Assembly: GCA_014138645.1 (NCBI GenBank)
Contig: JACJIB010000002.1
Coordinates: 62,001-126,000, forward strand
Direction: 5' to 3'
Source of the DNA: Methylorubrum thiocyanatum
GTDB lineage: Bacteria > Pseudomonadota > Alphaproteobacteria > Rhizobiales > Beijerinckiaceae
Length of the DNA stretch: 64,000 nucleotides
In this document: positions 27,537-37,312 of the stretch, piece by piece
How positions within the stretch are numbered: position 1 is the stretch's first letter
How the letters are laid out: the number at the start of each line of letters is the position of its first letter
Translations under genes and position numbers: made by a program
Notes under the pieces: model-generated
Seen by the model: only the letters and a program-made list of their open reading frames with translations
What the model was told of the DNA's origin: nothing
Databases searched by the model: none

Positions 27537-28457
27537 TCAGGCCGCGTCCGGCACGGGCTCGGGGGCGACCGGCGTCGACGGCTTGCCGGCCGGCGTTTGC
27601 CGCACATCCATCAGCAGGCCGCAGAGACGGGTGATCGTCTCCTTGAGCTGGTGCCGGTGCACCACCTGATCGACCATGCCGTGCTCGCGCAGGTACTCGG
27701 CCCGCTGGAAGCCGTCGGGCAGCTTTTCGCGGATCGTCTGCTCGATGACCCGCGGGCCGGCAAAGCAGATCAGCGCGCCGGGTTCGGCCAGATGCACGTC
27801 GCCGAGCATGGCGTAGGAGGCGGTGACGCCGCCGGTGGTCGGGTTGGTCAGCACCACGATATAGGGCAGCCGTGCGGCCCTGAGCCGGCGCACGGCGACC
27901 GTGGTGCGGGGCATCTGCATCAAGGAGAGGATGCCCTCCTGCATCCGCGCCCCGCCGGAAGCGGCGAACAGCACGTACGGGGTGCGCTTCTCCAGCGCGG
28001 TCTCGGCGCCGCGGACGAAGGCCTCGCCGCCGGCCATGCCGAGCGAGCCGGCCATGAAGCCGAATTCTTGCGCGGCGATCGTCATCGGCAGGCCGCCGAC
28101 GCGGCCGAAGCCGATCTTGAAGGCGTCCGGCATGCCGGTCTTGGCCCGCGCCTCCTTGAGGCGGTCGGCGTAGCGCTTCTCGTCGCGGAACTTGAGCGGG
28201 TCGGCCGGCACCTCCGGCAGCGGCACGTCGATCCAGGTGCCTTCGTCGAACATCATCTTGAGGCGCGCCGCCGCGCTCATCTTGAGATGGTGCTCGGAGC
28301 CGGGGATCACCCAGTGATTCTGCTCGACTTCCTTATGGAAGACCATCTGGCCGGTGTCGGGGCACTTGATCCAGAGGTTTTCCGGCGTCTCGCGCTTGAA
28401 CAGCGTCTTGATCCGGGGGCGCACCACCTCCGAAATCCAGTTCATCGGCTCGACCAT
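27537..28457 (-). CDS. accD: Acetyl-CoA carboxylase carboxyltransferase beta subunit
   Basis: Subunit of 306 residues that with AccA transfers CO2 from carboxybiotin to acetyl-CoA to start fatty acid synthesis. The crotonase-like core is clear ([41 protein letters not shown]). The N-terminal zinc ribbon is altered: [10 protein letters not shown] and WVIPGSEHH keep only one of the four ligand cysteines. I recall this loss in other alphaproteobacterial AccD proteins. The ATG at 28457 has GAGGA 10 bases upstream; a second ATG four codons later is possible. It sits between trpA and folC. Confidence 0.95.
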   Translation of the reverse strand: MVEPMNWISEVVRPRIKTLFKRETPENLWIKCPDTGQMVFHKEVEQNHWVIPGSEHHLKMSAAARLKMMFDEGTWIDVPLPEVPADPLKFRDEKRYADRLKEARAKTGMPDAFKIGFGRVGGLPMTIAAQEFGFMAGSLGMAGGEAFVRGAETALEKRTPYVLFAASGGARMQEGILSLMQMPRTTVAVRRLRAARLPYIVVLTNPTTGGVTASYAMLGDVHLAEPGALICFAGPRVIEQTIREKLPDGFQRAEYLREHGMVDQVVHRHQLKETITRLCGLLMDVRQTPAGKPSTPVAPEPVPDAA

Positions 28458-28583
28458 GGCGTCGAATTCCTCGTCTGACCGCGTTCTCTTGCCACGCTGA
28501 TATCGGATGACCGCCGCCCCGATGCCAAGGAGCGGTCCGAAAAGGACACTCCCCCGGCGCGGGGCGCGGCGGATTGAAGAGGC

Positions 28584-29420
28584 TCAGGAGCCCGTCTTGA
28601 CGGTGCTGCGCACGCCCTCTGACAGCTCGCGCACGAGGGCGGCGACCGCTTCCACCGTGCCGCTGCCGGCCCGGTCGCCGGGCTCCAGGCTGCGGGCCAG
28701 GGCATCGACCAGGGCGGAGCCCACCACCACGCCGTCGGCGCCGCGGGCGATCTCGGCGGCGTGCGCGCCGGTCCTGACGCCGAAGCCGACGACGACGGGC
28801 AGGTCGGTCTGCGCCGCGATCCGGCCGACCGCCTGCGAAACCTTACCGAAATCGGGCGTCGCCGTGCCGGTCACGCCGGTGATCGACACGTAGTAGACGA
28901 AGCCCGCCGTGTTCGCGAGCACCGCCGGCAGGCGCGCCGCGTCGGTGGTGGGCGTCGCGAGGCGGATGAAGGCGAGGCCCTTCTCGCGGGCCGGCAGGCA
29001 GAGTTCCTCGTCCTCCTCCGGCGGCAGATCGACGACGATGAGGCCGTCGATGCCGGCGGCCTGGGCATCCTCGAGGAAGCGGGGCACGCCGTAGGTGTGG
29101 ATCGGGTTGTAGTAGCCCATCAGCACCACGGGGGTCCGGTCGTCGCCCTCGCGGAAGCGGCGGACGAGGGCGAGGGTGCCGCGCAGGTCCTGGCCCGCCT
29201 TCAGCGCCCGCAGGCCCGCCGCCTGGATCGCCGGCCCATCGGCCATGGGATCGGTGAACGGCAGGCCGAACTCGACGATGTCGGCCCCCGCCTTCGGCAG
29301 GGCTTCGAGCACCTTGAGCGAGGTTTCCGGATCGGGATCGCCCGCCATCACGTAGGTGACGAGGGCGGCGCGCCCCTCCGCGCGGCAGCGGGCGAAGGCG
29401 GCATCGATGCGGGCGGTCAT
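28584..29420 (-). CDS. trpA: Tryptophan synthase alpha chain
   Basis: TIM-barrel subunit of 278 residues that cleaves indole-3-glycerol phosphate to indole and glyceraldehyde 3-phosphate. The catalytic acids lie in [16 protein letters not shown], and the phosphate loop is [22 protein letters not shown] precedes the ATG. The trpB gene that usually sits directly upstream is absent; nudC is there instead. accD and folC follow on the same strand. Confidence 0.96.
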   Translation of the reverse strand: MTARIDAAFARCRAEGRAALVTYVMAGDPDPETSLKVLEALPKAGADIVEFGLPFTDPMADGPAIQAAGLRALKAGQDLRGTLALVRRFREGDDRTPVVLMGYYNPIHTYGVPRFLEDAQAAGIDGLIVVDLPPEEDEELCLPAREKGLAFIRLATPTTDAARLPAVLANTAGFVYYVSITGVTGTATPDFGKVSQAVGRIAAQTDLPVVVGFGVRTGAHAAEIARGADGVVVGSALVDALARSLEPGDRAGSGTVEAVAALVRELSEGVRSTVKTGS

Positions 29421-29589
29421 GGTTCTCGCTCCCGGCGGCACGTCCGGCCTTGAGGCCCGGGGCACGGAATCCCCGAGCCGGGTCGCCGTGCAGGGCCCGG
29501 CTTCCCTGGCCAATGTTCCGGCCAACTCCCGGCCAAGTGGGGGCGCCTACACCATCCGCTCGCGTCCGTGAAGCGCGGGCGCGCCGGGC

Positions 29590-30549
29590 TTACGCCGCGG
29601 GACCCGGCGCGGGGCCGATGAGGCCGTCGATCCAGTCGCGCAGCAGCAGGTGGGCGATGGCGGTGGCCGGCGGCACGGTCAGGCCCTCGGGATGGTCGCC
29701 CGCGATCATCCGCACCACCTCGGCGCGCGAGAACCAGCGCGCATCCTCCAACTCGTCCGGATCGGTCCGGATGTCCTCCGAGACGGCCTCCGCCACGCAG
29801 CCGAGCATCAGCGAGGCCGGGAACGGCCAGGGCTGCGAGGCATGATAGGCCACGGCCCCGACCGCGATGCCGGTCTCCTCCCGGGTCTCGCGGCGCACGG
29901 CGTCCTCGACCGTTTCGCCGGGCTCGATGAAGCCGGCGAGGCACGAATACATCCCCGGCTTGAAGTGCGGGCCACGCCCGAGCAGGCAGGCCTCGCCCCG
30001 CCGCACCAGCATGATCGCCACCGGATCGGTGCGGGGGAAATGGTGCAGCCCGCATCCAGCGCATTCCCGGCGGAAGCCTCCGGCGGTGAGGGTGGTCGGG
30101 TTGCCGCAATTGCCGCAGAAGCGGTGCCGCGCGTGCCAGGCCAGCAGCGACTTGGCGGTGGCGACGAGCCCCTGCTCCTCGCGGACGACCGCGCCCTCGG
30201 CGGCGAGCGCCCGCAGGTCGAGGGCGCGATAGTCGGGCTCCGGGAACAGGGCTGCGTCGTCTCCGGGGATCGCGCCGGCGAAGACCGGCCGCCCCTCGAC
30301 CCGGCCGAGGAAGATCTCGACTGCGCGCGCCCCCGTCCGCTCCGCTTCCTCGGGCGTCAGCAGGGCTGTCCCGAGCGCCGCGGGGGCGGCGCGCAGGATC
30401 ACCGCCTCCCCCGCCATCAGCACGAGGCGGGCGTCGGGGCCGGCGCCCGAGAGGGAGGGGGCACCGCTGAATTCGGCGGAGTGACGCACGAGGCGGCTCG
30501 CGACGTAGGCGAGCGCGTCCCGGCCGGTGGTGTCGGGCGAGCCGGTCAT
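29590..30549 (-). CDS. nudC: NAD+ diphosphatase (NudC-type Nudix hydrolase)
   Basis: Nudix hydrolase of about 319 residues that splits NAD(H) to NMN(H) and AMP, and in relatives removes NAD caps from RNA. A zinc ribbon (FCGNCGNPT ... RECAGCGLHHFPR) precedes the Nudix box GFIEPGETVEDAVRRETREETGI. The family motif after the box (SQPWPFPASLMLG) is present and distinguishes NudC. The start at 30549 lies 10 bases after the HIT gene's stop, with GAGG overlapping that stop codon, so the two are coupled. Confidence 0.93.
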   Translation of the reverse strand: MTGSPDTTGRDALAYVASRLVRHSAEFSGAPSLSGAGPDARLVLMAGEAVILRAAPAALGTALLTPEEAERTGARAVEIFLGRVEGRPVFAGAIPGDDAALFPEPDYRALDLRALAAEGAVVREEQGLVATAKSLLAWHARHRFCGNCGNPTTLTAGGFRRECAGCGLHHFPRTDPVAIMLVRRGEACLLGRGPHFKPGMYSCLAGFIEPGETVEDAVRRETREETGIAVGAVAYHASQPWPFPASLMLGCVAEAVSEDIRTDPDELEDARWFSRAEVVRMIAGDHPEGLTVPPATAIAHLLLRDWIDGLIGPAPGPAA

Positions 30550-30559
30550 GTCGGGCGCC

Positions 30560-30976
30560 TCACGCGGCCAGGAACAGGGTGGCGGCCCGTTCGAGCAGGG
30601 CGGCACGGGCATGCGGCGGATAGGGCTTCCGCTCGCCGACGCCCCAGACGGGGCCGGGCCAAGCGGGGTCGGAGCGGAAACGGGCCACGACGTGGACGTG
30701 GAGCTGCGCCACCACGTTGCCGAGCGCTGCGACGTTCACCTTGTCCGGTTGGGCCAGCGCCTGCATCACTCGGACGGCGATGCGGATCTCCTCGAAGGCG
30801 AGGCTCGCCTCCTCCGGGGTGAGATCGGTGAGTTCGCTCAAACCCGGCCGCCGCGGCACCAGGATCAGCCACGGGAAGCGGGCGTCGTCCATCAGCAGGA
30901 CGGAGCAGAGGGCGAGGTCGCCCACGGGGTGGGTGTCGGCGGCGAGCCGCGGATCGAGGGAGAAGGCGTCGGTCAT
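30560..30976 (-). CDS. HIT-domain protein
   Basis: Histidine-triad nucleotide hydrolase or transferase of 138 residues. The triad motif is QLHVHVVAR, and the segment FPWLILVPRRPGLSELTDL is typical of the bacterial group that pairs with Nudix genes. It is directly upstream of nudC (10-base gap), so both probably act on nucleotide or dinucleotide turnover. The substrate is not determinable. Confidence 0.88.
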   Translation of the reverse strand: MTDAFSLDPRLAADTHPVGDLALCSVLLMDDARFPWLILVPRRPGLSELTDLTPEEASLAFEEIRIAVRVMQALAQPDKVNVAALGNVVAQLHVHVVARFRSDPAWPGPVWGVGERKPYPPHARAALLERAATLFLAA

Positions 30977-31147
30977 GCGGGGGATCTAGCGCACCGGCCC
31001 GAAAAGTGGCGGCCGGTGTTCGGACCGGCCGCTCGCGGAGCCAGTGCTTTCGATCAGGGTCGGTTAACCCTATTCTGGCACGCAGGGGCGCAGCGATCGG
31101 GAGTCGGCAAGGCGGCGGGCCGTGCCGAGATCGCCGTGGATGACGCG

Positions 31148-32200
31148 ATGACGGGCGGCGCGGAAGCAAGCGAGGAGGCGGTCGTCGCCATCGTGGCGGC
31201 GCGCACACCGGCTCCCCTCGTCCTGGCTCTGCGCGGGCAGCCCTTGAGCGCGAGCATCGTCGCGGTCTCGACCCATGTGATCGAGGATCTCGTCGCCGAA
31301 GCCCCCGCCGTGATCGTGGTGGAGGCCGAGCCCGAACGCTTCGATGCTCCGGCCCTGGTCCGCAGCCTGCGCGCGCAGGAGAGCCTCGCCCGCACGCCGG
31401 TCCTGCTGGTGGCCGGCGGCGACGCCCGCAGCCTGCGCCGGCTCGGCCGCGAGGCCGGCGCCACCGACGTGCTGCCCAAACCCTTCGACGCCCTCGAATT
31501 GCAGGATCGCGTCGGCGTGCTGATCGACCTCGCTCTGGCGCGCCGGGAGAACGACCGTCGCGCCCGCACGATGCGGCGCGATGCGGAGCAGGCCTCGGCG
31601 GAGGCCGTATCGCGCGAGCGCGAGCTGATCCGCCGCCTGATGCTGGCCGCCGAGTTTCGCGACGACCGGGCCGGGGACCACCTCACCCGCGTGGCCGGCT
31701 GCGTGATCGCAGTGGCCGAGGGGCTCGGCCTGTCCGCCGCGGAGGCCGACGACGTGGCGCTTGCCTCGACCATGCACGACATCGGCAAGATCGCGGTGCC
31801 CGACCACATCCTGATGAAGGCCGGCCCCCTCACGCCGGAGGAGTGGGACGAGATGCGCCAGCACGCGCTGCGCGGCTACCACATGCTGCATGACAGCCCC
31901 TCGCGCCTGCTCCAGATCGCCGCCGAGATCGCCCTCACCCACCACGAGCGCTGGGACGGCACCGGCTATCCTCGCGGCTTGCGGGGCGAGGAGATCCCCC
32001 GCTCCGGCCGCATCGTCGCGGTGGCCGACGTGTTCGACGCGCTGATTTCCGCCCGCAGCTACAAGCCGGCCTGGTCCCTGGAACGGGCGCGCGCCCATCT
32101 CGAGGCAGAGGCCGGCCGGCATTTCGATCCGGCCTGCGTCGCCGCCTTCCTCTCGCGCTGGGAGGACATCGTCGCCTTGGTGGAGGAGCAGGCGGCGTAG
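31148..32200 (+). CDS. HD-GYP domain protein with degenerate receiver domain
   Basis: Protein of about 350 residues built like RpfG. The first 130 residues look like a CheY-type receiver, but the strand that should end in the phospho-acceptor Asp reads AVIVVEAEPE, with Glu at that place; the late lysine (LPKPFD) is kept. The HD-GYP domain has HDIGKIAVPD and HHERWDGTGYP, the intact motifs of cyclic-di-GMP phosphodiesterases. It would lower cyclic-di-GMP without ordinary phosphorylation control. Start uncertain: the ATG at 31148 or the GTG at 31136. Confidence 0.82.
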   Translation: MTGGAEASEEAVVAIVAARTPAPLVLALRGQPLSASIVAVSTHVIEDLVAEAPAVIVVEAEPERFDAPALVRSLRAQESLARTPVLLVAGGDARSLRRLGREAGATDVLPKPFDALELQDRVGVLIDLALARRENDRRARTMRRDAEQASAEAVSRERELIRRLMLAAEFRDDRAGDHLTRVAGCVIAVAEGLGLSAAEADDVALASTMHDIGKIAVPDHILMKAGPLTPEEWDEMRQHALRGYHMLHDSPSRLLQIAAEIALTHHERWDGTGYPRGLRGEEIPRSGRIVAVADVFDALISARSYKPAWSLERARAHLEAEAGRHFDPACVAAFLSRWEDIVALVEEQAA

Positions 32201-32372
32201 ACATCCCATTCGCCGTCTTCCGGCGAAGGGCCGGCGCTGTTGCCGAGAAGACTCTGGCCCGCATGCAACGCCCCTACGCGGTGCGGGTAGTGGTCGGGGC
32301 GCCCGGTTGAGGCTAGAAGCGGCGCTTGATTCCGATCCGGTCGATCATCGCCGGTCCGAAGGCGCACCTCCC

Positions 32373-34076
32373 TTGCCATTTCCGTCTCTGCCCTCCCCCC
32401 TCGCCCGGGCGCTCACCGAGCGCAACTATGCCGAGCCGACCCCCGTCCAGCAGGCGGTGCTCGATGCCGCACCGGACCGCGACCTCCTCGTCTCGGCCCA
32501 GACCGGTTCGGGCAAGACCGTCGCCTTCGGTCTCGCCATCGCCGGCACGCTGCTCGGACCCGAGGAGGCTCTGCCGCCGCCGGCCGCGCCGCTCGCCCTC
32601 GTCATCGCCCCGACCCGCGAACTGGCGCTCCAGGTGCAGCGGGAGCTGACCTGGCTCTATGCGCAGACCGGTGCGCGCGTCGTCCCCTGCGTCGGCGGCA
32701 TGGATCCGCGCCGCGAAGCCCGCGCGCTGGAGGGCGGCGTCCACATCGTCGTCGGCACCCCGGGGCGCCTGCGCGACCACATGGAGCGCGGCCGGCTCGT
32801 CACCGAGGGGCTGCGTGCGGTCGTCCTCGACGAGGCCGACGAGATGCTCGACATGGGCTTTCGCGAGGATCTCGAATTCATCCTGGCGGCCACCCCTGAG
32901 GACCGCCGCACCCTCCTGTTCTCGGCGACCCTGCCGAAGGCCATCGTCGCGTTGGCCGAGAGCTACCAGCGCGACGCCCTGCGCCTCGCGGTCGCCGGCG
33001 AGACGCGGGGGCACGCCGACATCGTCTACCGCGCCGTGCGGGTGATGCCCCGCGAGATCGAGCACGCCGTCGTCAACGTGCTGCGCTACGTCGATGCGCC
33101 GGTGGCGATCGTGTTCTGCAACACGCGCGACGGGGTGCGCCATCTCCAGGCCTCGCTGACCGAGCGCGGCTTCTCGGCCGTGGCGCTCTCGGGCGAACTC
33201 GGCCAGGGCGAGCGCAACGCCGCGCTCCAGGCCCTGCGCGACGGCCGTGCCCGGGTCTGCGTCGCGACCGACGTCGCCGCCCGCGGCATCGACCTGCCGG
33301 GCCTCGACCTCGTCATCCACGCCGACCTGCCGCACGACGCCGAGGTGATGCAGCACCGCTCCGGCCGCACCGGCCGCGCCGGCCGCAAGGGCACGAGCGT
33401 CGTGCTGGTGCCCCCCGCCCGGCGGCGGCGGGCCGAGCAGATGTTCGCCATCGCCAAGGTCAGCCCCGATTGGAGCGGCCCGCCGAACGCGGACGAGATC
33501 CGCACCCTCGACCGCGAGCGGATGATGTCCGACCCGCTGCTCGCCGAACCCGAGACGGAGGAGGAGCGCGAGTGGGAGCGGGACTGGGCCGAGGCGCTGA
33601 TGGAGCGCTTCCCCCCGGAGCGCCTCGCCGCCGCCTTCGCCCGGCTCTACCGTTCGCGCATCCCCGTGCCGGAGGAGGTCAGCGATCCCGCCTACGAGAC
33701 CAGCCGCCGCCCGGATTCGCGCAGCGGCGTCCCGGTCGGCGCTCCGCGGGTCGGCGAGGACGAGCCGGCGGCGTGGTTCCGGCTCAATCTCGGCCGCCGC
33801 GACCGGGCCGAGCCGCGCCGCCTGCTGCCGATGCTGACCCGTCGCGGGCAGATCGGCCGCGGCGACATCGGCGCGATCCGGATCTTCGACAACGAGACGA
33901 CCTTCGAGGTGCGCGCCAGCGCCGCGGAGGATTTCGCGGCCGCCTTCGCCCGGCGCGGGTCGGCGGATGTCCGCGTCGAGCGGATGCAGGGGGACGGACC
34001 GGCGCCGGCCAAGGCGAAGAGCCCGCGCGCCCAGCGTCACCGCCGCGAGGCCTCCAAGTCGAGCCGCGGCGGCTGA
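32373..34076 (+). CDS. DEAD-box RNA helicase with DbpA-type RNA-binding domain
   Basis: ATP-dependent RNA helicase of about 567 residues. Motifs in order: Q motif (AEPTPVQQAVL), I (AQTGSGKT), Ia (PTREL), Ib (GTPGR), II (DEAD), III (SAT), VI (HRSGRTGRAGR). After an acidic linker comes a DbpA-type domain (RGQIGRGDIGAIRIFDNETTFEV) and a basic tail. It probably helps in ribosome assembly or RNA turnover. The start is taken as TTG 32373, giving the family-like opening (M)PFPSLPSPLARAL; a TTG at 32307 would add 22 residues. Confidence 0.9.
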   Translation: MPFPSLPSPLARALTERNYAEPTPVQQAVLDAAPDRDLLVSAQTGSGKTVAFGLAIAGTLLGPEEALPPPAAPLALVIAPTRELALQVQRELTWLYAQTGARVVPCVGGMDPRREARALEGGVHIVVGTPGRLRDHMERGRLVTEGLRAVVLDEADEMLDMGFREDLEFILAATPEDRRTLLFSATLPKAIVALAESYQRDALRLAVAGETRGHADIVYRAVRVMPREIEHAVVNVLRYVDAPVAIVFCNTRDGVRHLQASLTERGFSAVALSGELGQGERNAALQALRDGRARVCVATDVAARGIDLPGLDLVIHADLPHDAEVMQHRSGRTGRAGRKGTSVVLVPPARRRRAEQMFAIAKVSPDWSGPPNADEIRTLDRERMMSDPLLAEPETEEEREWERDWAEALMERFPPERLAAAFARLYRSRIPVPEEVSDPAYETSRRPDSRSGVPVGAPRVGEDEPAAWFRLNLGRRDRAEPRRLLPMLTRRGQIGRGDIGAIRIFDNETTFEVRASAAEDFAAAFARRGSADVRVERMQGDGPAPAKAKSPRAQRHRREASKSSRGG

Positions 34077-34348
34077 GACGGCTTCCGCTGGATCAAAGCG
34101 GAGCCTGGCTCGGCGGGTCCACGCCGCGCTCGGGCGACGACCCGATCCGCCATCCCGAAGGGATCATGACGGGATCGATCGGATGTCGCTCGAGACGCCC
34201 GCTTCCGGTTCATCGGATCGGGCGCCGGCGCCGCCCCCGAACGGATCCGCCGGACAGGGTCGGAGACGTCGTTCCGCGTAAGCCGAGGCGGGCGACCCGA
34301 TGAGGCCGTGTCCGGCTCGACCGAGCCGGACCGTCCGGCGGGCCGCCG

Positions 34349-35269
34349 CTACTCGCCGCCCGACTTGCCGCCGAGCAGGCCGCTCACGGCGGCGTCCCAG
34401 CCCTCGCGGATCTGGCGACCGCCGGGAATCTTGACGCCGAGCAGTTCCGGCTCGTCCGCCGCCTCCCTCGCCGGGCCGGCGGGCGCCTGCGCCGAGGCGG
34501 TCTGGGTCGGCCTCGGCTCCGCGGCGCGGTTGCGCGCAAACGGCGCGGGCTTGCGGGCGGGATCGATCTTGGCGGCCTCCGCCTTCTTCGCCGTCTCTTT
34601 GGCCGGCTCCTTGGCCGTTTCCTTGACAGCCTCCGCCTTGGCTTCGGGCCGTGACTTGATCTCGGCCTTGGCCTCGGTCCGAGCCGGCTCTGGCTTGGCC
34701 TTGGCCGCGGGCAGCGAGACGAACTGGGCTGGCTGCTCCGTCTTGGCCCGCACCGTCTCGCTCCGGCTGGGCGGAAGCGGAACCGCAACCTTCGTGGGAG
34801 TGACGGTCGCCGCAGTGCGCGCCGCGGCCGGAACCGTGGCGGCGGGCTCGATCGGCAGGGGCGCCCGGGCGGGCGCCGGCGGCGGGCTCTCGAGCGCCGC
34901 GGCCTGGACCTGTGCGGCGGGCAAGGCGACTGGGATCGCAGCGGGCATCGCGGCCGAGATTGCGGGCTCGGCGGCCGGCAGGCTCGCTTGGCGCGTTTCC
35001 CGACGCGTTTCGTTCGGCGGTCCAGCGGAGGACGGTGCCAGCGCCGGAACGCCGTCCTTCAGATCGGGCCATTGCGAGGCGACGGGCGCGATCCGCACCG
35101 GCCGGCTCCGCGGATCGGCGAGATCGGAGAAGAACGAGAACGCCCCGACGGCGAAGGCGAGGAGGGCGACGCTTCCCCCCGCGGCGCCGACGAGGACGGG
35201 CAGGCGCAGCCGCGACGGCGTCTGGCCCTCGGTGCGGCGCGTCTCGGACGGATGGATCGCCACCGACAT
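34349..35269 (-). CDS. Membrane-anchored Ala/Pro/Lys-rich protein of unknown function
   Basis: Protein of about 306 residues that I do not recognise. A short cytoplasmic N-terminus leads to one strong membrane helix (about residues 25-47, LPVLVGAAGGSVALLAFAVGAF). Then come about 210 residues of low-complexity Ala/Pro/Lys/Glu sequence, with a KETAKEPAKETAKKAEAAK stretch, and a short ordered C-terminus (LLGVKIPGGRQIREGWDAAVSGLLGG). The shape (anchor, long flexible spacer, small terminal motif) is that of TonB-like or envelope-spanning proteins, but no known domain is visible. AGAGG lies 8 bases before the ATG. Confidence 0.65.
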   Translation of the reverse strand: MSVAIHPSETRRTEGQTPSRLRLPVLVGAAGGSVALLAFAVGAFSFFSDLADPRSRPVRIAPVASQWPDLKDGVPALAPSSAGPPNETRRETRQASLPAAEPAISAAMPAAIPVALPAAQVQAAALESPPPAPARAPLPIEPAATVPAAARTAATVTPTKVAVPLPPSRSETVRAKTEQPAQFVSLPAAKAKPEPARTEAKAEIKSRPEAKAEAVKETAKEPAKETAKKAEAAKIDPARKPAPFARNRAAEPRPTQTASAQAPAGPAREAADEPELLGVKIPGGRQIREGWDAAVSGLLGGKSGGE

Positions 35270-35781
35270 GTGGCTGGCCTCTTGCACGTTGTACCCCTGC
35301 AACAACACGGCCTCGCCAATGCGGCGGCAAGATGTCCGAGCGGCCTGAACAGAATTCAGGCGCCGGCCATCCACACGAATCGGGCGGATTCTTCAAAGCG
35401 GCTGGGCCTGACCGGTCCGCGCGCGCCTCGGCCAAGTCTCCCGGCGATCTGTTCTCGTCCGGATCTTTTCTCGCAGGCGACCTTAACGGACCCGGTTTAA
35501 CGGAGGGTGTAGCCGGGCCGGCGCGGCGCACCGCTTCCCAGCCGGGCTCATCCCCGATCGATCGACATCGCCGGTCAATCTAAGAGAAACATCAGTGTGC
35601 CGTGCGACCCTGCGGCGCGGCGTCGGCATGGACTTTCGTCCGGGGATCGGCCACGGTGCCGCCCGTGCCGAAACTGTAGAAATCTGAGCCTTTTATCCGA
35701 TGTCGGCTTGCCGAAAAGTCCCGGGTCCGGTCGGCCCGCGGCGCCGTCGGCGGGCGGTGGCCTGATCGATCGCGAGGGCCC
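35270..35781. other. 512-base divergent intergenic region
   Basis: This region separates the Ala/Pro/Lys-rich protein gene from the two-component operon and must contain both promoters. It is A/T-richer around 35660-35720. The segment 35483-35503 contains two TTAA elements 10 bases apart (wrong spacing for CtrA). No gene was recognised. Confidence 0.4.
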
Positions 35782-37302
35782 GTGCCGATTCCCGCCGCCA
35801 CGCAACCGCCTCTGACGCCCGTGATGGCGCAACGCGCTGCCGATACCGACACGATGCAGGATCGTCCGGCCGCCGCCGCGCCGTTCTGGGCCGGCTGGCC
35901 GACGCGCACGCGCCTGATCCTGATCGTGCTCGCCATCGACATCGTCGCCGCGCTGGCCTCCTGCGGCGTGATCGTGCTCACCGCCCGCAGCGCGGTGAAG
36001 GTGGAGATGGCAGCCAGCCTCGCGACCGTCGAGCCGCTGGTGGCCGACACGATCCGCTCCCTGCGCAACCCGAATCCCGAGAGCGTGCTCCATTCCCTCG
36101 ACCTGCGGTTCCAGGCCCTGCGCCACGTGCGAGTGACGATCCTCGACGCGGAGGGGCAGCGGGTCGGCCACGGCCCGGCCGACGGGAGGCGGGAGGTGCG
36201 CCAGGCCCCGCTCTGGTTCGTCCGCCTGATCGAGCCGGCACCGCGCCAGCATGACCTGCCGATCGTGGTGCGGGGCGAGCGGATCGGCACCGCCGCGATC
36301 ACCACTCAGCCCCTCGACGAGATCGAGGAGGTCTGGGGCTATGCCCGCTCGCTGGCGCTCGCCAGCCTCGTCCTCAACCTCGCCGTGCTCGCCGCCCTCA
36401 CCCTGGCGCTCGGGCGCATCCTGCGGCCGCTGGGCCGTCTCGCCGAGGGGCTGACCCGGCTGGAGCGGCACGATTACACCGCCCATCTCGACCCGCCCGC
36501 CTCCCGCGAGCTGGCGGTGATCGCCGAGCGCTTCAACCGCGTGGCCGGGGCGCTGTCCGAGGCGCGGGCCGCCAACGGCCGTCTCAACCGCCAGCTCCTG
36601 ACGGCCCAGGACGACGAGCGCGCCCGCATCGCGCTCGAACTCCACGACGAGTTCGGGCCCTGCCTGTTCGCTCTGGAGGCGAACGCGGCCTCCGTCGCGC
36701 GGCTCGCCGCCATGCCGGGCGACATCGACCGCAGTCGGCTCGCGTCCCGAGCCGGCGACATCGGCAGCATCGTCGGCCAGGTCCAGACCCTCAACCGCGA
36801 CCTCCTCAACCGCCTACGCCCGCACGGACTCGGCGAGGTGCCGCTCGCCGATTGCCTCAACCTGCTGCTGCGCGACTTCCAGCGGCGCCATCCCGAGACC
36901 GTCTTCAAGGGCGCGTTCGAGGGGCTGGCCCGCGGCTACGGCGACATCGTCGACCTCACCGTGTTCCGCTGCATCCAGGAGAGCAGCACCAACGCCGTGC
37001 GCCACGGCGCCGCCCGCCACGTCCGGGCAAGCGCGGCCGAGCAGACCGACGCGGCCGGCCTCACGACCCTGCGGGTGAGCGTCGAGGATGACGGCACCGG
37101 CATCACCCCCGGCCACCGTGTCGGCCTCGGCCTGTCGGGGATGCGCGAACGCGTCGAGGCGCTGGGCGGCCGCTTCAGCCTCGACACGGCGTCTCTTGAC
37201 AACGGGGCCTCCGGAACCGTTGTCCGGATCACCCTACCGATCGATCCCGAGCGCGAGGACGGAGCGGTTCTGCCTCTCCCCGCCGCGCCGCAACCCAAGT
37301 GA
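35782..37302 (+). CDS. NarX-type sensor histidine kinase
   Basis: Sensor kinase of about 506 residues of the HisKA_3 family. Membrane helix 1 (about residues 45-67) and helix 2 (about 190-212) enclose a periplasmic domain of some 120 residues. A HAMP domain follows (RILRPLGRLAEGLTRLERHDY), then the dimerisation helix with the phospho-acceptor His in RIALELHDEFGPCL, and a HATPase domain (VFRCIQESSTNAVRHG, VEDDGTGI, GLGLSGMRERV). The response regulator gene follows 10 bases later. Architecture resembles NarX/MoxY-like kinases; the signal is unknown. GTG start, GAGGG just upstream. Confidence 0.88.
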   Translation: MPIPAATQPPLTPVMAQRAADTDTMQDRPAAAAPFWAGWPTRTRLILIVLAIDIVAALASCGVIVLTARSAVKVEMAASLATVEPLVADTIRSLRNPNPESVLHSLDLRFQALRHVRVTILDAEGQRVGHGPADGRREVRQAPLWFVRLIEPAPRQHDLPIVVRGERIGTAAITTQPLDEIEEVWGYARSLALASLVLNLAVLAALTLALGRILRPLGRLAEGLTRLERHDYTAHLDPPASRELAVIAERFNRVAGALSEARAANGRLNRQLLTAQDDERARIALELHDEFGPCLFALEANAASVARLAAMPGDIDRSRLASRAGDIGSIVGQVQTLNRDLLNRLRPHGLGEVPLADCLNLLLRDFQRRHPETVFKGAFEGLARGYGDIVDLTVFRCIQESSTNAVRHGAARHVRASAAEQTDAAGLTTLRVSVEDDGTGITPGHRVGLGLSGMRERVEALGGRFSLDTASLDNGASGTVVRITLPIDPEREDGAVLPLPAAPQPK

Positions 37303-37312
37303 TGCGTGTACG

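Noticed and set aside
35483..35503. CtrA site with two TTAA elements
   Set aside because: Spacing is 10 bases, not 7.
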